Of a stretch of DNA of 31,720 nucleotides, positions 25,018 to 31,720 are shown one piece after another; position 1 is the first letter of the stretch, and every line of letters starts with the position of its first letter. A program made the translations under genes and the position numbers. Source of the stretch: Candidatus Methanoperedens sp. GTDB taxonomy: Archaea > Halobacteriota > Methanosarcinia > Methanosarcinales > Methanoperedenaceae. Location: NCBI GenBank assembly GCA_026552835.1, contig JAPMTY010000050.1:1-31720 (forward strand), read 5' to 3'. A model generated the notes under the pieces. It saw only the letters and a program-made list of their open reading frames with translations. It did not search any database and had not been told where the DNA came from.

Positions 25018-27174
25018 CTATTGCGGCCTTTTTTCATCAGCGTGGGTCTTTTTCCCTGTTTTCACTGAATCCTTTTGTCTGGTTCCGGATTTCTGGTCAT
25101 GAGTCTCTGTATGCGCTTGCTTCGCCGGTGCCTGCTTTACAGGTTTAACCTGCTCTGTCTGTTTAAAGACCTGGGATACTGCCTCTCCCAGATTGAACTT
25201 CGCTACTTCTGTTTGTAGCTCGTTTGACAGTTTAGCAAGTTCCTGGGCTGCGTTCACCATCTGGTCCATTGAAGCTGCCTGCTCTTCTGCTGCTGCCGAA
25301 ACTTCCTCTGTGCCTGAAGCTGATTCTTCACTTATTGCAGAGACATCTTCGACCGAAGCAGCAACTTCTTCAACCGAAGCTGACTGTTCCTCAGCAGCTG
25401 CCGCAATTTCCTGAACCATGGTGGCGACTTCGCCGGCGGCGGTGACAATCTTATTGATAGATGACACTGCATCCTCTATCGTCTTGGCACCCTCGCCAAC
25501 GGTCTTTGTGCCCTGCTCCATGCTGTCAACAGCTTGTTTTGTTCCCAACTGGACTTCTTTTATCAGTGAAGTAATCTGGTTTGCGGCATTTCTCGATTCC
25601 TCCGCAAGTTTGCGGACTTCGTCGGCGACTACGGCAAAACCCCTGCCGTGCTCTCCCGCACGGGCCGCTTCGATAGCTGCGTTCAATGCAAGAAGGTTTG
25701 TCTGGTCTGCAATATTGGTTATCACACCGATAATTTCACCAATCTTTTGCGACCTGCCTGCAAGATCCTTTATAACGGCTGCCGAGTTATCCACGGTCGT
25801 CCTGATTTCGGATATCTTGCTTGCCACATCAATGGACATCTTGCCCACTTCCTGGGCTGTATTGCTGGCTGCGGTAGCGCCTTCTGCTGCTTTCTGGGAA
25901 TTTACCGCAACCTGCTGTACGCTGTCAGCCATCTCTTTTACTGTCCTCGTTATTTCCACCATCTTCGATGCCTGCTGGCTCACTCCGGAAGCAATATCCT
26001 GCGTGGTGCTGGATATCTGGTCTGTGGAGGCTTTCATCTCTTCGCTTGATGCTGAGAGTTCCTGGGCTGTTGAGGCTACTCTTAACGCTGAACCCTGAAC
26101 TTTTCCAAGAACGCCTTTTAAGCTCTCTGTCATGGTCGATATGGCCATGGAAAGCTGTCCGACCTCGTCCTTTGAATCATTTGTGAGCTGGGCTGTAAGG
26201 TCACCAGCTGCGACTTTATTGGATGCCTGGAGCATGCTGTCCATCGGTTTTGTGATGGCGCGGGAGATATATATCCCGATACCGAGACCTGTGACTACGG
26301 CTATGATAGATAGTATTATTACCGTGGTTTTTGCGGTTGAATTCGTACTGGCTATTGCAGCAAGCGCCGCAGCCTGATCCGCATCAGAATCTGTTTCGAA
26401 TTCAGATATTTGGGGCTCTATGGCATGGACGTTATTTGTGAATTCTGCTGTTTTTGATGCAATCTGGGCATCAATAGCCACGATCTTGTCAAAAGACGCT
26501 GTATAGACAAGGAGCTTGGCTTTGATATCATCCTTCACATTCTGGGGCAGCTTACTGGCTGCCAGATCGTTAAGAAGTATCTTTTCATTATCATGCAATG
26601 TCTTTTGATACGAGACATCTCCCCTCATAAGGTAATCCTTTTCATTCCTCCTTAATTGCAACTCATTTGCCAGTAGTTGATTATCTTTCTGATTATTGAT
26701 ATCAGCTTCAACAGCATGCACCGCATCCCTCATTTCGGCCTGTAGTCCTGAGTTTTCATCAAGACCTTTTGTCTTATAGAGGTCAACAGTCTCAAGGAAC
26801 GCTGTTTGATAACCACCGATATCAGCTATTATTTTAGTTGCCATGTCCTTTCTTTCCTGGGGGACATCAAGTGCCTGTATCGCCTGCGCATCTTTCGTGA
26901 CATTCGCAACCGAAGCTTTTACATTATCGACATATAGAAGATCTTTACGAGCAAAAAAGTCTTTCTCATTACGTCTTGCTGAAAGCATATCTACGTCCAT
27001 TGTAAGAGCTTTTTCTTTCATTGTAATCGTATTTTCGATTACGTTATTATTTTCCTGCTCAACTGTGCTAAGTGTGGTTATGCTTATCACAGCCACTATT
27101 ATAAGCAAGATGCTGACAAGGCCGAATCCGCCCAGAAGCTTCTTGCTCAAAGACATATCTTTAATACTTACCAT
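25018..27174 (-). CDS. Methyl-accepting chemotaxis protein with HBM-type sensor domain (MCP2)
   Basis: With the ATG at 27172-27174, which has GGAGG 5-6 nt upstream, the receptor is 718 residues; a longer frame reaching 27219 would add 15 basic residues with no ribosome binding site. TM1 is at about 13-34 and TM2 at about 280-300. Between them lies a long all-helical sensor with two copies of RRNEKD (67-72 and 175-180), the signature of the helical bimodular (HBM) domain, which in McpS binds organic acids; the ligand here is unknown. HAMP (about 300-352), a long signalling coiled coil with the conserved tip [20 protein letters not shown], and a Lys/Gln-rich tail follow. The signalling part is closely similar to MCP1. 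cheW2 follows after 9 bp. Confidence 0.93.
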   Translation of the reverse strand: MVSIKDMSLSKKLLGGFGLVSILLIIVAVISITTLSTVEQENNNVIENTITMKEKALTMDVDMLSARRNEKDFFARKDLLYVDNVKASVANVTKDAQAIQALDVPQERKDMATKIIADIGGYQTAFLETVDLYKTKGLDENSGLQAEMRDAVHAVEADINNQKDNQLLANELQLRRNEKDYLMRGDVSYQKTLHDNEKILLNDLAASKLPQNVKDDIKAKLLVYTASFDKIVAIDAQIASKTAEFTNNVHAIEPQISEFETDSDADQAAALAAIASTNSTAKTTVIILSIIAVVTGLGIGIYISRAITKPMDSMLQASNKVAAGDLTAQLTNDSKDEVGQLSMAISTMTESLKGVLGKVQGSALRVASTAQELSASSEEMKASTDQISSTTQDIASGVSQQASKMVEITRTVKEMADSVQQVAVNSQKAAEGATAASNTAQEVGKMSIDVASKISEIRTTVDNSAAVIKDLAGRSQKIGEIIGVITNIADQTNLLALNAAIEAARAGEHGRGFAVVADEVRKLAEESRNAANQITSLIKEVQLGTKQAVDSMEQGTKTVGEGAKTIEDAVSSINKIVTAAGEVATMVQEIAAAAEEQSASVEEVAASVEDVSAISEESASGTEEVSAAAEEQAASMDQMVNAAQELAKLSNELQTEVAKFNLGEAVSQVFKQTEQVKPVKQAPAKQAHTETHDQKSGTRQKDSVKTGKKTHADEKRPQ

Positions 27175-27233
27175 AAAATCCTCCGTTTTCGTTTTTATAC
27201 ATTTTCGTTTTTCAAACAATCTCTATTGTTCAT

Positions 27234-27250
27234 AAGCAGCAAAGCTGCTT
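27234..27250 (-). promoter_or_regulatory. Hairpin in the leader of MCP2
   Basis: AAGCAGC (27234-27240) and GCTGCTT (27244-27250) form a perfect 7-bp stem with a 3-nt loop. It lies between the predicted MCP2 transcription start (about 27261) and the start codon. On the plus strand it is followed by a T-run and would look like a terminator, but no plus-strand gene precedes it. In the MCP2 leader it could stabilise or attenuate the message. Confidence 0.4.
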
Positions 27251-27279
27251 TTTTACGGCAACTGGTAAGATGAAAATCT

Positions 27280-27314
27280 CTTATTTATAAATCGATTTGT
27301 GAAAAAAGTGTGAA
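27280..27314 (-). promoter_or_regulatory. Promoter of MCP2-cheW2 with 18-bp direct-repeat element
   Basis: On the minus strand TTCACAC-N4-TTCACAA (27314-27297) is followed after 5 nt by TTTATAAATAAG (27291-27280), a strong TATA box. The element and spacing match those before MCP1 and kaiC. Predicted start near 27261 gives a leader of about 87 nt containing the hairpin at 27234-27250. Confidence 0.7.
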
Positions 27315-27740
27315 CTATTTCCTGTTGAAAAACCTGAATCCCCCGAGAAATTTCGGAAGTTCTGTCATGCTGATTTTATCAAACAGACGGGGAACACTGC
27401 TGAAACCGGGTTTTTTAAGTAAGTAATATGATTTGGTTTCTTTTTTTGTTTTGGCTGCATCCTCATTATCCCTGGCCGGTTTGTTACCCGAAACTATCTC
27501 CCCTTCTTTCTGGACTTTATGCCCTACTTCCCCCCTGTCTCTGCCCGCTTTTCCTTTTATTTTTCCTTCATTATAATAAGTTTCAGGCGATTTAATCCCG
27601 AGGTTCAGAGCTTCTTTAATAAGGGCATTATATTCTCTCAATACCCATCCGATTTCCGAGTGATTCTTGTATCCTACTTCAAATCCCAGCTCGGAAATTT
27701 TTTTTATGAGCCGCTCCTTATCAGCCTGTTTATCAGTAAT
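27315..27740 (-). CDS. Hypothetical protein downstream of the kaiC-like gene; start uncertain (possible ATT)
   Basis: The 108-codon frame from the TTG at 27641 looks truncated, because the same frame stays open upstream to a TGA at 27744-27746 and encodes a coherent helical peptide (DKQADKERLIKKISELGFEV then GYKNHSEIGWVLREYN). No ATG, GTG or TTG lies in that stretch; an ATT at 27738-27740, 9 nt after a GGGG run, is the likeliest start and gives 141 residues. The N-terminal half is amphipathic helix, the middle is Lys/Gly/Glu-rich and the C terminus basic (FLGGFRFFNRK). No known domain seen. It follows the kaiC-like stop by 13 bp, so a shared message is likely. An indel in the sequence is the alternative explanation. 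Confidence 0.6.
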   Translation of the reverse strand: MTDKQADKERLIKKISELGFEVGYKNHSEIGWVLREYNALIKEALNLGIKSPETYYNEGKIKGKAGRDRGEVGHKVQKEGEIVSGNKPARDNEDAAKTKKETKSYYLLKKPGFSSVPRLFDKISMTELPKFLGGFRFFNRK

Positions 27741-27753
27741 AGCTCAAAACCCC

Positions 27754-28509
27754 TTAATATTTTTTCAGTGGTTTCAGTACAATCAAGCCCTTATTCGTGA
27801 ATTCGATACAGCGCATTTCACAATCGTGTTTTGTCCCCCTCATCTTAATTATCTGCAGCGCTCTCACCATTCCTTTCTGGCTATCCAGGAAATTATGGAG
27901 AAATATCACGCCGTGTGAAGCGAATTGTTCGATTGTATAGGCATCAGGCTTGGTAAGTTCGGATAAAAGCAAAGTGGTGCATCCAAGGGTTTTAAGATTC
28001 CTGATGAACCTGCCTATGGATTTTTCTTCGTTGGCAGGATGCGATGAAGTGAACCTGATGGCTGATAATGAGTCTATTACCAGTCTCTTGATATTGTGCT
28101 GCTTTACAACCGCCTCCACACTCTTGAACACTGAATATGGCGTGGGAGGAGCGCTATCTGGAGATTCGGATTCTCGCTGCTCATAATTTGGCGTTATAAA
28201 CGAAGAAACCTCTTCATATTCCGCGTAATGAGTGGTAGGCCCGAGATCTAAAAAAAACAGTTTTTTCTTGTTTACCAGTTCTTCGATGTGAAGATTGTAC
28301 CTGGACATATCTTCGCTGATAGTATCCACACTTTCTGATAATGCAACGTATGCACCGGCTTCCCCGGCAAGCGCCCCGGCAACTAAAAATTGCGCTCCTA
28401 ATGTAGATTTACCGCTGCCCGGGGAGCCGCTGATCAGATACTGCCTGTCCTTAATTAAGCCTCCTTCGATTAGCTCATCAAATCCTTCAATTCCTGTTTT
28501 GACTCTCAT
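27754..28509 (-). CDS. KaiC-like RecA-family ATPase, single domain
   Basis: This 251-residue protein is one RecA/KaiC ATPase domain: Walker A GSPGSGKST (28-36, Lys34), the region ALSES (56-60, Glu59) where KaiC carries its catalytic Glu, and Walker B RLVIDSLSAI with HDCEMRCIEFTNKGL at the end. Such single-domain archaeal KaiC-like proteins include signal-transduction ATPases and the archaellum FlaH/ArlH group; this is not clearly FlaH. It stands between a chemoreceptor operon and a divergent archaellum gene. GAGGT lies 6 nt before ATG and the promoter has the same direct-repeat element as the two MCP promoters. A role in motility or chemotactic signalling is inferred from context. Confidence 0.88.
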   Translation of the reverse strand: MRVKTGIEGFDELIEGGLIKDRQYLISGSPGSGKSTLGAQFLVAGALAGEAGAYVALSESVDTISEDMSRYNLHIEELVNKKKLFFLDLGPTTHYAEYEEVSSFITPNYEQRESESPDSAPPTPYSVFKSVEAVVKQHNIKRLVIDSLSAIRFTSSHPANEEKSIGRFIRNLKTLGCTTLLLSELTKPDAYTIEQFASHGVIFLHNFLDSQKGMVRALQIIKMRGTKHDCEMRCIEFTNKGLIVLKPLKKY

Positions 28510-28553
28510 ATTCGAACCTCTTGTTCCTCAAATATGAGCGACATTGATTTGGT

Positions 28554-28587
28554 GTATATATATACACAGTTGTGAAGTTTGTGTGAA
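28554..28587 (-). promoter_or_regulatory. Promoter of the kaiC-like gene with 18-bp direct-repeat element
   Basis: On the minus strand TTCACAC-N4-TTCACAA (28587-28570) is followed after 5 nt by TATATATATAC (28564-28554). This is the third instance of the element in the window, with the same 5-nt spacing to TATA. Predicted start about 28533. An 8-bp inverted repeat (28505-28512 and 28531-28538) covers the start codon and the leader. Confidence 0.65.
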
Positions 28588-28654
28588 ATATGCTTAATAA
28601 CACGTACATACAATAATTTAAATTACCAAAAATGTAATAATTTAGAGTAACATA

Positions 28655-28663
28655 TTTATAAAA
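28655..28663 (+). promoter_or_regulatory. TATA box of the flaCE-like gene
   Basis: TTTATAAAA is centred about 27 nt before the ATG at 28686, so the transcript should start at or next to the start codon, although a weak AGAAGG lies just upstream of it. A single TACATA (28605-28610) lies farther upstream; I recall this hexamer from the archaellum activator EarA in Methanococcus maripaludis, but one copy is weak evidence. Confidence 0.5.
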
Positions 28664-28685
28664 ATAATATATAGGATAGAAGGCG

Positions 28686-29789
28686 ATGTTTGAAGACATT
28701 TCAGAAAAGTTTAAAAAATTAAAGATGCCGGAAGAGTCCCTTATTAAAAAAATCGAAAGGATAAAAAAGACTCCTGACGCCGGAGTACCAATAGCCGCAG
28801 GTACGCTGCCCGGAGGTACTCCATCAATAGCAATGCCTGATTTGTCCGAACAGGTTAAAAAAGCTCAGGACGAAATTACCCAGAAGATTGAAGAGATAGT
28901 GAAATCCAAAACCGAGCAAATCAGCGCCACGACTGAATCCATCAAAGAGTATGATACCAAGATAAGCAAAATAGAGAGTGCAGTCTCATCGTCAAAAAAT
29001 AAGGTGGATGAATTTAAAGAAAGATTGGATAAAATAGATGAAAGCCTTCTTGAATTATTATCATTATACGAAGTAGTTTCCAGCACTGTAAACCCGTTTG
29101 TTGGCGACAAGGAAAACGTCCCGAATGAAAAGCTCGAACAGATGGAGAGAAAAATTGAGGCCTTAAGCCAGAAAGCGCCGGAACTGCCTCTGAATATAAA
29201 AGAAGAATATGATATTAAATTTAAAGCTCTCGAGGCCAGTTTGCAGGCATTGACCGAAGTGATTAATTCAACGGCATTGAATCAGGATGCTCTGGTAAAA
29301 AATGTTTCCGAACGGGTATTGGAAGAGATAAAACCCTTAATCGAACAAAAATCTCTGCAACCAATCATGGTTACGGGGCCGTCATCCCAGATACTTGAAC
29401 CGGTTGAGAGCGCAGTTCCTGCAACAAGAGCAGGCGGGGATGTAAAATTGCAATTTCTGGATAATAAAGCCGAGACGTCGATTATCCTTCTTAATTGGAT
29501 AGAATTCCTGCTTGAAAAGGTGGGAAGGAATAACCTCACTGAAGTCCTTGAATATTATATTGACATTGGATGGATAAGCGAGGAAGTCTGCGAAAAAATG
29601 ATTGCCTATGCGAACGGGATTGATTATTACGTGGAGCGTCCCACATGGAAACTCCTGCCGGATGACCATACGAAATCGCTGATGTTCATAGAGCAGCTAA
29701 AAGGGAAAAAGCTTGATAAAACAATGCTGTCAAAGCTTGAAAGGGATGTAGAAAAGGTAGTCCGAAGTACCGAAGTATATATTTCTTAA
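28686..29789 (+). CDS. flaCE: Archaellum accessory protein, FlaC-FlaD/E fusion type
   Basis: The 367-residue protein combines the FlaC signature LYEVVSSTVNPFVG (127-140) with the C-terminal FlaD/E domain (about 265-367: LLNWIEFLLEKVGRNNLTEV, EYYIDIGWISEEVCEKM, YANGIDYY). The N-terminal half is mostly coiled coil (about 52-125 and 145-215). Such proteins form the cytosolic part of the archaellum that receives chemotaxis input (through CheF in haloarchaea). The rest of the fla/arl operon is not visible: the preceding kaiC-like gene diverges and the following gene converges, so this is a lone gene here. It is predicted leaderless. Its stop codon lies in the first of three 13-bp tandem repeats. 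Confidence 0.87.
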   Translation: MFEDISEKFKKLKMPEESLIKKIERIKKTPDAGVPIAAGTLPGGTPSIAMPDLSEQVKKAQDEITQKIEEIVKSKTEQISATTESIKEYDTKISKIESAVSSSKNKVDEFKERLDKIDESLLELLSLYEVVSSTVNPFVGDKENVPNEKLEQMERKIEALSQKAPELPLNIKEEYDIKFKALEASLQALTEVINSTALNQDALVKNVSERVLEEIKPLIEQKSLQPIMVTGPSSQILEPVESAVPATRAGGDVKLQFLDNKAETSIILLNWIEFLLEKVGRNNLTEVLEYYIDIGWISEEVCEKMIAYANGIDYYVERPTWKLLPDDHTKSLMFIEQLKGKKLDKTMLSKLERDVEKVVRSTEVYIS

Positions 29790-29815
29790 ATATATTTCTT
29801 AAATATATTTCTTAA
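29777..29815. repeat. Three tandem copies of a 13-bp unit, ATATATTTCTTAA
   Basis: Three perfect copies (29777-29789, 29790-29802, 29803-29815) follow each other without gap. The first ends with the flaCE stop codon TAA. The T-rich units lie in the 30-bp convergent gap with the HEAT-CheC gene and may act as a transcript terminator. They look like a recent replication-slippage expansion. Confidence 0.85.
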
Positions 29816-29819
29816 TTGC

Positions 29820-31720
29820 TTAGAACAATTTCTGAATTATAATATCAAAGGACTTGGGATCAACCAGCATAATCAACCGCCCTGTTTTATTCATTCCCAT
29901 GGCTAGGTTGGTTGCAAGCGCGAATTCGACTTTTCCTTCAATCTCCTTCATTGCTGATTCGGCAATCTTTGAAGATGGACCAGTCTTGAAGGTCGGGGCT
30001 TTAAGCAATAAGGGAACTTCGATATATTCAGAGACTGCACTGACATACTGCCCCCCGAAGATATTGACTACTTCTTTTAATGTGGATATTATATCCTCGG
30101 TGAACTCCTTGCATGCAGCTTCCGGAGGATTGCAGAGAAGTTCGTTTGCTATGCCCAGGGCATTTTCACTTGAGATATACACCTGCATCTCACCTTTCAC
30201 TTCCCCGGTTTGACCACTTCCATGGAGTTCTACGCCGATCCTAACTACGGAATCGCCAAGACTGATTATTTCATCGTGCATCTGTTCAACAGGGAGGGTG
30301 CGCAACTGTGAATGGGTGGATTCGGCTTCCTCTCCTGATAACTGGGTGACAGTTGACGCTGCGTTTGTCATTCCCGACATTCCTATATCGCTTAAAAGCC
30401 GCACAGCCGAATCTATATTCTGGTCTTTTTTGGGTGGTGCGGCAGGCTCTGGTTTTGCTGGGGGGGCATGAGGTTCTGCTTTCACAGGTTTAACTGTCTC
30501 TGTGACTTTAACTTCCGGTTTTATGACGCTGGTTTTAATTTCGGGTTCAACAGCTCTGGCTTTTACTTCAGGTTCAGGTAATTTTATATCAGCTTTAATG
30601 GGTTCTTTAACCATTTCTATTTCGGGTTTGGCAACTTGCGCCTTTACTTCAGGCTCAGGTATTTTTTTCTCGGATTTGACGCTCTCTTTAATAGAAACAG
30701 CTTCCGGTTCTAATTCGGGTTCCTCATATTCAGGCTTTTTATGAGACCTCTTTTCAAGTCTTACAATTTCTTTTTTCTTTGCGGTATTCTCTTCAGGGTA
30801 ATCTAAATCATAATCAACGGAAGATATTTCTCCTGCCATGATCTCATCTTCGGCCGCTTCCCCGGACAGGTCACATCCGGCAGGTCTGTGTTTCCTCAAA
30901 GGTTTTAATTGAACTTTTTTTGCGCCATTGCCCGGTCTTCTCCTTGTGGTTGCTACAATTTGTTCCTCCTTCTCCAAATCCTCTTCTCCTGCGGGTGCAC
31001 TTCTGCCGGCAGGAATATTTTTTCTCAAATTTTCCATTTGCAGCCATATCGAATTCGCCTGCATTCCAGAACCATTGTTTTCATTATATTTTAAAATAAT
31101 ATCGACCGAAACCAATCCATTAAATTCATTTTTCAGGCCCAGAACGATCTTTCTTGTATTTTCACCGCTTCCGTTCGAATCGGTATCTGTTATCATCAAA
31201 TCATTCGAGAACCGGGCAGTATTGTCATATTCGGTTTTTGTTTCCCCGTTTTCAACACGTGATAAATACTCGCATTTAAACAAATCGGATGGGATATCAA
31301 GTGTTACGAGCGGGATATCAACATTTTCAGAAAAATCGGTCTCATCGTGTTCATAAGCATACCTGTTGCCATTCCCGTTTGATTCTATTCTCTCAATCGC
31401 TTCCCTGGCATGCTTTCTCAAATCAGTGGAACCGTTTTTTAAAATAGCAACGAGGCCGGGAACAGCGCGCTTGTCACCTATCCTTCCAAGCGACCATGCC
31501 GCATGTATCCGAACATTATCGCTCGGGTCATTTAAAAGAGCGATCAGCGGGAGCACGGACTTTACATTCCCGATTTCACCAAGAGCCCATGCCGCATTTG
31601 CGCGAATCTGGACATCATCGGTCTCAAGTAATGTGATTAAGGGGCGGATAGCTTTCTTGTTCCGAAGCTCGCCAAGGATGCATATCGCATCCCTGCACTC
31701 CTTGACGTCGCCGGTATCAA
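29820..31720 (-). CDS. HEAT-repeat protein fused to a CheC-like domain, 5' end beyond window
   Basis: About 632 residues are visible, and the frame stays open to the right edge, so the true start is outside; an internal GTG (31556) is not the start because HEAT repeats continue upstream. The first 100 visible residues are about 31-residue HEAT repeats (e.g. IRANAAWALGEIGNVKSV then VLPLIALLNDPSDN). A variable region, then a Pro/Glu/Lys-rich linker with EPEVKA-type repeats leads to a C-terminal 200-residue CheC/CheX-like domain (LLSDIGMSGMTNAASTV ... TLKEVVNIFGGQYVSAVSEY). The second helix keeps the ExxN (EVVN) of CheC phosphatases, the first lacks the usual Glu. It may dephosphorylate CheY-P or act as a scaffold. 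Neighbour: convergent flaCE, 30 bp away. Confidence 0.8.
   Translation of the reverse strand, partial: DTGDVKECRDAICILGELRNKKAIRPLITLLETDDVQIRANAAWALGEIGNVKSVLPLIALLNDPSDNVRIHAAWSLGRIGDKRAVPGLVAILKNGSTDLRKHAREAIERIESNGNGNRYAYEHDETDFSENVDIPLVTLDIPSDLFKCEYLSRVENGETKTEYDNTARFSNDLMITDTDSNGSGENTRKIVLGLKNEFNGLVSVDIILKYNENNGSGMQANSIWLQMENLRKNIPAGRSAPAGEEDLEKEEQIVATTRRRPGNGAKKVQLKPLRKHRPAGCDLSGEAAEDEIMAGEISSVDYDLDYPEENTAKKKEIVRLEKRSHKKPEYEEPELEPEAVSIKESVKSEKKIPEPEVKAQVAKPEIEMVKEPIKADIKLPEPEVKARAVEPEIKTSVIKPEVKVTETVKPVKAEPHAPPAKPEPAAPPKKDQNIDSAVRLLSDIGMSGMTNAASTVTQLSGEEAESTHSQLRTLPVEQMHDEIISLGDSVVRIGVELHGSGQTGEVKGEMQVYISSENALGIANELLCNPPEAACKEFTEDIISTLKEVVNIFGGQYVSAVSEYIEVPLLLKAPTFKTGPSSKIAESAMKEIEGKVEFALATNLAMGMNKTGRLIMLVDPKSFDIIIQKLF

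Noticed and set aside
27175..27219. Longer MCP2 start at 27219
   Set aside because: The ATG at 27174 has a strong GGAGG at good spacing; the extra 15 residues come from leader sequence.
22344..31720. CRISPR-like regular repetition in the chemotaxis region
   Set aside because: The three 18-bp elements are kilobases apart in promoters, and the receptor similarity is gene duplication; there is no repeat-spacer array.

Overview
The window looks like a chromosomal segment of a euryarchaeon, most likely Methanosarcinales or a relative such as Candidatus Methanoperedens; the genus is an inference. The evidence is an archaeal-type Trm1, two-subunit pyruvate carboxylase with its biotin ligase alongside, an archaellum FlaC/FlaD-E type protein, KaiC-like and HBM-chemoreceptor genes. 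Many promoters have a TATA box about 26-33 nt from the start codon, which implies leaderless or nearly leaderless transcripts. No rRNA, tRNA, CRISPR array or transposase was recognised.

Layout. 1-1073: the 5' end of an unknown minus-strand gene, then about 850 bases with little coding content apart from a 58-residue cysteine-rich ORF divergent from the next gene. 1074-4744: an MgtA-like Mg2+ P-type ATPase, convergent with and overlapping an RMD1/DUF155-like membrane-anchored protein. 4888-6051: Trm1. 6057-13675 (minus strand): a type I restriction-modification operon in the order hsdM, DUF1016 nuclease, hsdS, DUF433 antitoxin-like gene, hsdR, so two non-canonical genes are embedded in it. 13796-19034 (plus): a tight operon pycB-pycA-birA-lipoprotein-membrane protein, in which the carboxylase and the enzyme that biotinylates it are translationally linked. 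A 64-bp inverted repeat follows. 19241-20721 (plus): a conserved unknown protein, a cupin and RNase HI. 20804-22282 (minus): a PLD-family protein and a VapBC toxin-antitoxin pair whose promoter is flanked by two matching palindromes.

22344-31720: a chemosensory/motility-type island. Two paralogous MCP-CheW pairs, a KaiC-like ATPase with a small downstream gene, a FlaC-FlaD/E fusion, and a HEAT-repeat protein fused to a CheC-like domain that runs off the right edge. CheA, CheY, CheB, CheR, CheD and the remaining archaellum genes are not in the window.

The most interesting signals are: (i) the same 18-bp direct-repeat element, TTCACAC-N4-TTCACAA on the minus strand, placed exactly 5 nt upstream of the TATA box of three separate promoters (MCP1-cheW1, MCP2-cheW2, kaiC-like), which points to one unidentified regulator; (ii) the HEAT-linker-CheC fusion; (iii) the double palindrome bracketing the leaderless vapBC promoter; (iv) the DUF1016 and DUF433 genes within the type I RM operon; and (v) a gene downstream of kaiC whose coding frame runs upstream of its first conventional start, to a possible ATT start.
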